A stretch of DNA of 64,000 nucleotides from Auanema rhodensis (taxonomy: Eukaryota; Nematoda; Chromadorea; Rhabditida; Rhabditidae): positions 7,006,001-7,070,000 of the forward strand of contig OZ059896.1 in the NCBI GenBank assembly GCA_964057225.1, read 5' to 3'. The position numbers and the translations under genes were made by a program. Under the pieces are notes generated by a model. The model ran no database searches, had not been told where the DNA came from, and saw only the letters and a program-made list of their open reading frames with translations. Positions 59,989-64,000 of this stretch are shown one piece after another. How positions within the stretch are numbered: position 1 is the first letter of the stretch; every line of letters begins with the position of its first letter.

Positions 59989-61665
59989 ATGCGGTCAGTG
60001 ACTGAAGGCGGATTCTCAAATGTTTCTGCCAATAGCCTAGCTCCGCCTTCGCAGATATTCAAACATCGTTGCTGGTGTCCGGCTCCCCCCCCCACTTATA
60101 ATTCTTTTTATCAGAAAAAACCTTCAAATTAACTCTCATTTCTTTGTTTTTGAGCGTCATCTAAGCCTTTTTTTCTTTTCTCATCTGATGAAAGTTTACA
60201 GTTGTTGATTAGAGGCCGTGCCGCCGTCATACACTTTTCCTGTCCTCCTCAGCATTTTTTTGTTCGTTTTTCAAACATGAAAAAAAGATTTTAAATATAT
60301 ATTTATATATAGTATATACTATTTATTAATAATATAGTATATATAGTATAATATAAATGTTAGATCTACATATAAAAAATCTGATTCTTCTTATTATTTT
60401 CAAAACAACTCTTGTGTTTTCCAATCAAATCTTAAATCGTTGTTATTCCATTTTAATATAAATTCTATTTATATTATTATTATTATTATTATTCTGATTT
60501 AACTGATATGCTATTAGAAATATTTTATTTCATTGATTATCTTCTTTTACTTTGATTTTTTTAAAAAAAGATAAACCGCCTACCCATTTCTGCTCTTTAG
60601 GTATACCCCGGGTTATGCGACCCGATGGCATGTCACCGCTGACAACCGGGTTAGAAGAAAATGCAGGACAAACTACCAAAAATATGGTGAATTCTTAAGA
60701 TTTTTTCAACATAAGGAATATAATTTTTCAATAATTTAATATTTCTTATATTTTTCTAACTTGATATCAAATATATCATAATAATTACAATATATTCGTT
60801 TCATATTTCGAGAAAAAAAAAGTTGGAATTAAATTGCAAAGAATATTTTTTTCAAAAAAATAAAAAGTAAAAACTTAATAAATACATAATTAATATTTAA
60901 ATTAACATTCTTTCGTTAAATTATTGTTGAAATTAATTTTGCTTTTTTTATGAAAACATTTGCATTTTTTTCTGCTAAAAAATTTATTAATCAGTGAACA
61001 ATACATGCTTTTGAGCATCAATTTCATTAGAGATCAATGAAATATTAATGATTTTCGTTTTAATTTTTAAAATAAAGATATATTTTCTTTTGATAAAAAA
61101 AATTTAAATAATTACAAAAAAATTCTTCAGTATCGTTATTTACTACGCGATTCACGGCAACGGCTCATATTTCTTTGGCCTTCAACTTTTTTAATATTGT
61201 TATGCTCTATGAGCACTGTGGATGCTTTGGCATTTTATGTGGGAAGTAAGTAACCGTTTTTTTACTTTAAATTAAAAATGCTAATAATATATTTCATATT
61301 ACTAATTTTCCTATATTTACAGCTTCAAATGGCCAATCTATTCGCGAACAACCCAAGGCAATACAACGTGAAACTCAAAGCGATTTGTATGAAAGTTCGA
61401 ATGAAGATGACGATCCAACTTCAAATGAAAAGATTCGAGAAGCCGTTGCATTAGCTTGTCAAGCCGCTCATCTCAGTGAAAAATTCGTAAGTTTTTTTCT
61501 TTTTCATACCTATTACAACAATCATATTCGGAAAACGAAAATTTTATATATTTCTTATTCTAGAGATCAAGATTGAAGGATCCAATAGAATTTCTGAAGG
61601 TTTGCGAATTAATACGGGAAACGATTCAAAATAGAACATCCGATGAGTCTCAGCCTGAGCGCTAG
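59989..61665 (+). CDS. Unrecognised single-pass membrane protein
   Basis: Exons 59989-60076 (exon begins at 59969 after ATCTATAG), 60601-60686, 61131-61245, 61323-61486 and 61564-61665 join to a 184-aa frame ending TAG. The start ATG at 59989 is the first in frame, but more upstream exons are possible because the frame is open back to the acceptor. Visible parts: a Ser-rich, Cys/Trp-containing N-terminus (KHRCWC), one strong hydrophobic segment (about 71-92: LIFLWPSTFLILLCSMSTV), an acidic stretch (YESSNEDDDPTSNEK), then a helical C-terminus (REAVALACQAAHLSEKF and DPIEFLKVCELIRETIQ). The last four exons are well supported by splice sites and phase. The donor of the first (GTCCGG) is weak. I recognise no family and infer no function. 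Confidence 0.6.
60085..60093. repeat. Poly-C tract (9)
   Basis: A run of nine C just after the weak first donor of the unrecognised membrane protein gene. Confidence 0.9.
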
Positions 61666-63342
61666 GGCTTTAGAACGGTTAGTTATCACCTAAAATCACA
61701 ATTCATTCTATGAATTTTCAGAATCCTCGCATCGCAGCTGTTGTCATCAACTCAAAATATCTCGCAAAAGCTTCAGACCAAATGATCTCTGACTATGTTC
61801 ACCTGTCAATTTTAACGAAATTCTTTATTACTCCCAAATATATAACAATATAATTATAATTTTTTCCTCTAAATCTTAAGTTAAAATATATTTTTTTAAA
61901 ATTAATAACACTATTATTATTATTTGATTATGGTCATTCAGATAAGTTATATTGTTACTATGTTTTTTTAAAGCTTCTTGATTCATTTCCTATATTATCC
62001 TGCTCGGACAAGGATTAGTAATTTATAAAAAAAAAGAAGACAGATCCTATTCCTCGGCTCTCGCTTTTTCTCTCTCTCTCTCTCTCTCTCCCTATGTTTC
62101 TTTCTTCCTCTCTCTTTTTACCTCTTCTCCCACTCTTCTCTTCCTACAATTCGTCTACCCTCCCACAATCCAGCATCATCTTTCGATTCCATCACCACAG
62201 ATCTGAAAATCGTCGTCGTCCATTGAATGTCATAAAAGTTTCTATAGAGTTTTTAATATGTCCTTCTGTTGTAGTTGCCAAGCAAGCTTATAGCTTAGCA
62301 TTAAAGAAATGTTCTTGTATAAGAAATATGAAAATAGTTAAATAGACGATTTTACAATATACTATATAATACAGATAGATATACATACATACATATAATT
62401 TATTTCTTTTCCCTTTTTTTTTCTTAAATTATGAATATTACAATGATGATACATGAATATTATTATAATATATATAAAACATTTATATAATCATGATGAT
62501 AATCTTTTTTTATTTATAAATACAAATATATATTGTAATACAAACATTGATACATGTTTCATCATCATGATTGATCATTTATTAACTTCGACAATATCCA
62601 ATTTATTTTTCTTTTATCTAAATAATAAAACAAAAAGATTACAGAATTAATTTGTCTTCTTGAAAATATATATTTTTATTTTTATAAAATAAAATTATAT
62701 GAAGTTTTATGTTGCATTCATCAAGTTCATACTTCATACAACTTTTGCAAAAGTTTTAAAGTTGAAACTAATACAGTAATAAAATTAATTTTATACAATT
62801 TATGAAATTCCCTTATTTTTTATTAAGAAAATTTTAGAAAAAAGTTGCATATTTGAAATATGAATGGGTTTTCTCCAGAATCTAAAAATGAATCATAGTA
62901 ATTGTGTAATATCGTCATGTTCATAAATCTGAAACGCATGTGTCATAAATGGAGGTATGTGTAGCAAAAGCTTATCATGTTTGAATATGCTTTGATGATT
63001 TCAAAACTTAAAGCTATTAAACTTTTGAAAGAATTTTCTTGACGACAGTTTGGAAATATCCATATAATAGAATATGAGAGATGGAATGCTGAAGAAAGTC
63101 ATATAGTTGCGAATAGAAGACGCAAAATGAGAGATTCTGGCAAACGAAGCAAAGGTGACAGAATGAAACTAAAGAACATGGTAGATGACGAATCAAATAA
63201 TAAAATAGCTAAGTGTTATATAAACTTATCAAATGGCTCTTGATGCTATAGGATAGTTTAGTTCAATTCAATTTTTACGTTAAAGAAACATTCTGTGCTT
63301 TCTCCTTTTCTTTTCTAAATTATTTTGCTTTTTAAGGTAAAG
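61666..63342. other. Intergenic, AT-rich, with CT repeat
   Basis: The 3' flank of the membrane protein gene and the 5' flank of the S28 peptidase gene. A (TC)n run lies at about 62068-62090; the frame at 62094-62345 continues this pyrimidine-rich DNA and is not called. No other signal is seen. Confidence 0.6.
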
Positions 63343-64000
63343 ATGAAGCTATTTCATGAGAAAATGATGTTTAATTATGTTTTAATATTAGTTTATATGG
63401 TATGAAATTATCTTTTGTTTTACAAATGTTTTTAAATTTTGTCATTAGTGTACCCAAGTACAGTGTGTTGATCCTGTTCCACCGTTACCAGATTTTGACC
63501 CTTTGATATTCTTTGGACGACCAAAATATGGAACATTATATGATAATTCAAATAATAATAAAACAGTAAGATATATTAATTATAAATTATATACTATATG
63601 ATATGGTTAAGGATGCAAATTATGAATATGGGTATTTCAAACAAAAAATTGATCATTTTGATGACAAATCTGATTATTTTAAGCAGGTATAAGAGTATAA
63701 TTTTATAAATTAGTATTTTTGTTGTATAATTAATTTAATTTGATTTCTTATTTTATTATGAAAATTATGATTATTTAGCTTTATTACTATCGAAGCATTG
63801 AAGATTCTTCTTGCGTATTTCTAATTCTTGGAGGAAATGGCAATTTCTCAGATAATTCGGTTAGAATTCTAAAGATAAATACTTAAAGTATTTAAAATTA
63901 AAACATAATATATCTTTCTATTCTGCAGATAACAGCAAAAAATTCTCCTTTTCTTGAATGGGCTGAGATGAACAGAGCTAGTATCTTTGGCTTAGAGCAT
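63343..64000 (+). CDS. S28-family serine carboxypeptidase, 5' part (cut by window end)
   Basis: Five exons are visible: 63343-63399, 63449-63565, 63612-63686, 63779-63859 and 63929-64000, encoding 134 residues in one frame. A signal peptide (MMFNYVLILVYMCTQVQC) is followed by a propeptide-like spacer. The family motif YFKQKIDHFDD, then CVFLILGGNGNFSDNS and NSPFLEWAEMNRASIFGLEH, match the N-terminal alpha/beta-hydrolase half of S28 peptidases (lysosomal Pro-X carboxypeptidase, dipeptidyl peptidase 2, thymus-specific serine protease; worm PCP proteins). The catalytic Ser, Asp and His lie beyond the window. It probably works in the gut lumen or lysosome. A TTTTTAAG acceptor-like site ends 6 bases before the ATG. 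Confidence 0.88.

Noticed and set aside
62094-62345. Plus-strand frame after the CT repeat
   Set aside because: Pyrimidine-rich low-complexity start; no domain, no splice structure.

Overview
The window is nuclear DNA from a small-genome animal, almost certainly a nematode. The genes are spliced, mostly with introns of about 45-60 bases. Most start codons lie within 0-20 bases of an AG splice-acceptor-like site, as expected for spliced-leader trans-splicing. The gene set has clear worm counterparts: an EGL-18/ELT-6-type GATA factor, an EXC-5/FGD-type RhoGEF, an SVH-1-like kringle protease and an S28 peptidase. I cannot name the species.

Layout. 135-2970 (+): a complete 14-exon TM9SF3-type nonaspanin, 579 aa. 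3848-8094 (-), probably extending to 27631: a GATA transcription factor with one C-type zinc finger. The 8-27.6 kb stretch has no other convincing gene and reads best as giant, purine-rich (+ strand) introns and regulatory DNA of this locus; two distal exons at 23.7 and 27.6 kb fit in phase. 30703-42868 (-): four complete, closely packed genes, transcribed in the order FAM241-like membrane protein, OXA1-type mitochondrial insertase, a multidomain secreted serine protease of the SVH-1/HGF-plasminogen type, and DDB1. The first three are about 200 bases apart and could be an operon. 44637-49166 (+): a 25-exon FGD/EXC-5-type Rho guanine exchange factor with PH, FYVE and second PH domains.

From about 49.2 to 63.3 kb the DNA becomes very AT-rich, with simple repeats and poly-C tracts. 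It holds one unrecognised small membrane protein gene (59989-61665, +), a possible orphan exon pair at 50.7-50.9 kb, and a few GC-richer islands without assignment. At the right edge (63343-64000, +) is the 5' part of an S28 serine carboxypeptidase gene, cut off by the window end.

Functionally these are mostly housekeeping and developmental genes: Golgi/endosomal membrane sorting (TM9SF3), CUL4 ubiquitin ligase adaptor (DDB1), mitochondrial inner-membrane assembly (OXA1), Rho-family GTPase signalling (FGD/EXC-5), a HGF-like signalling protease, and an epidermal-type GATA factor. They do not form one obvious pathway. No phage, CRISPR, rRNA or tRNA gene was recognised. All gene models are read by eye from splice signals, reading phase and family similarity.
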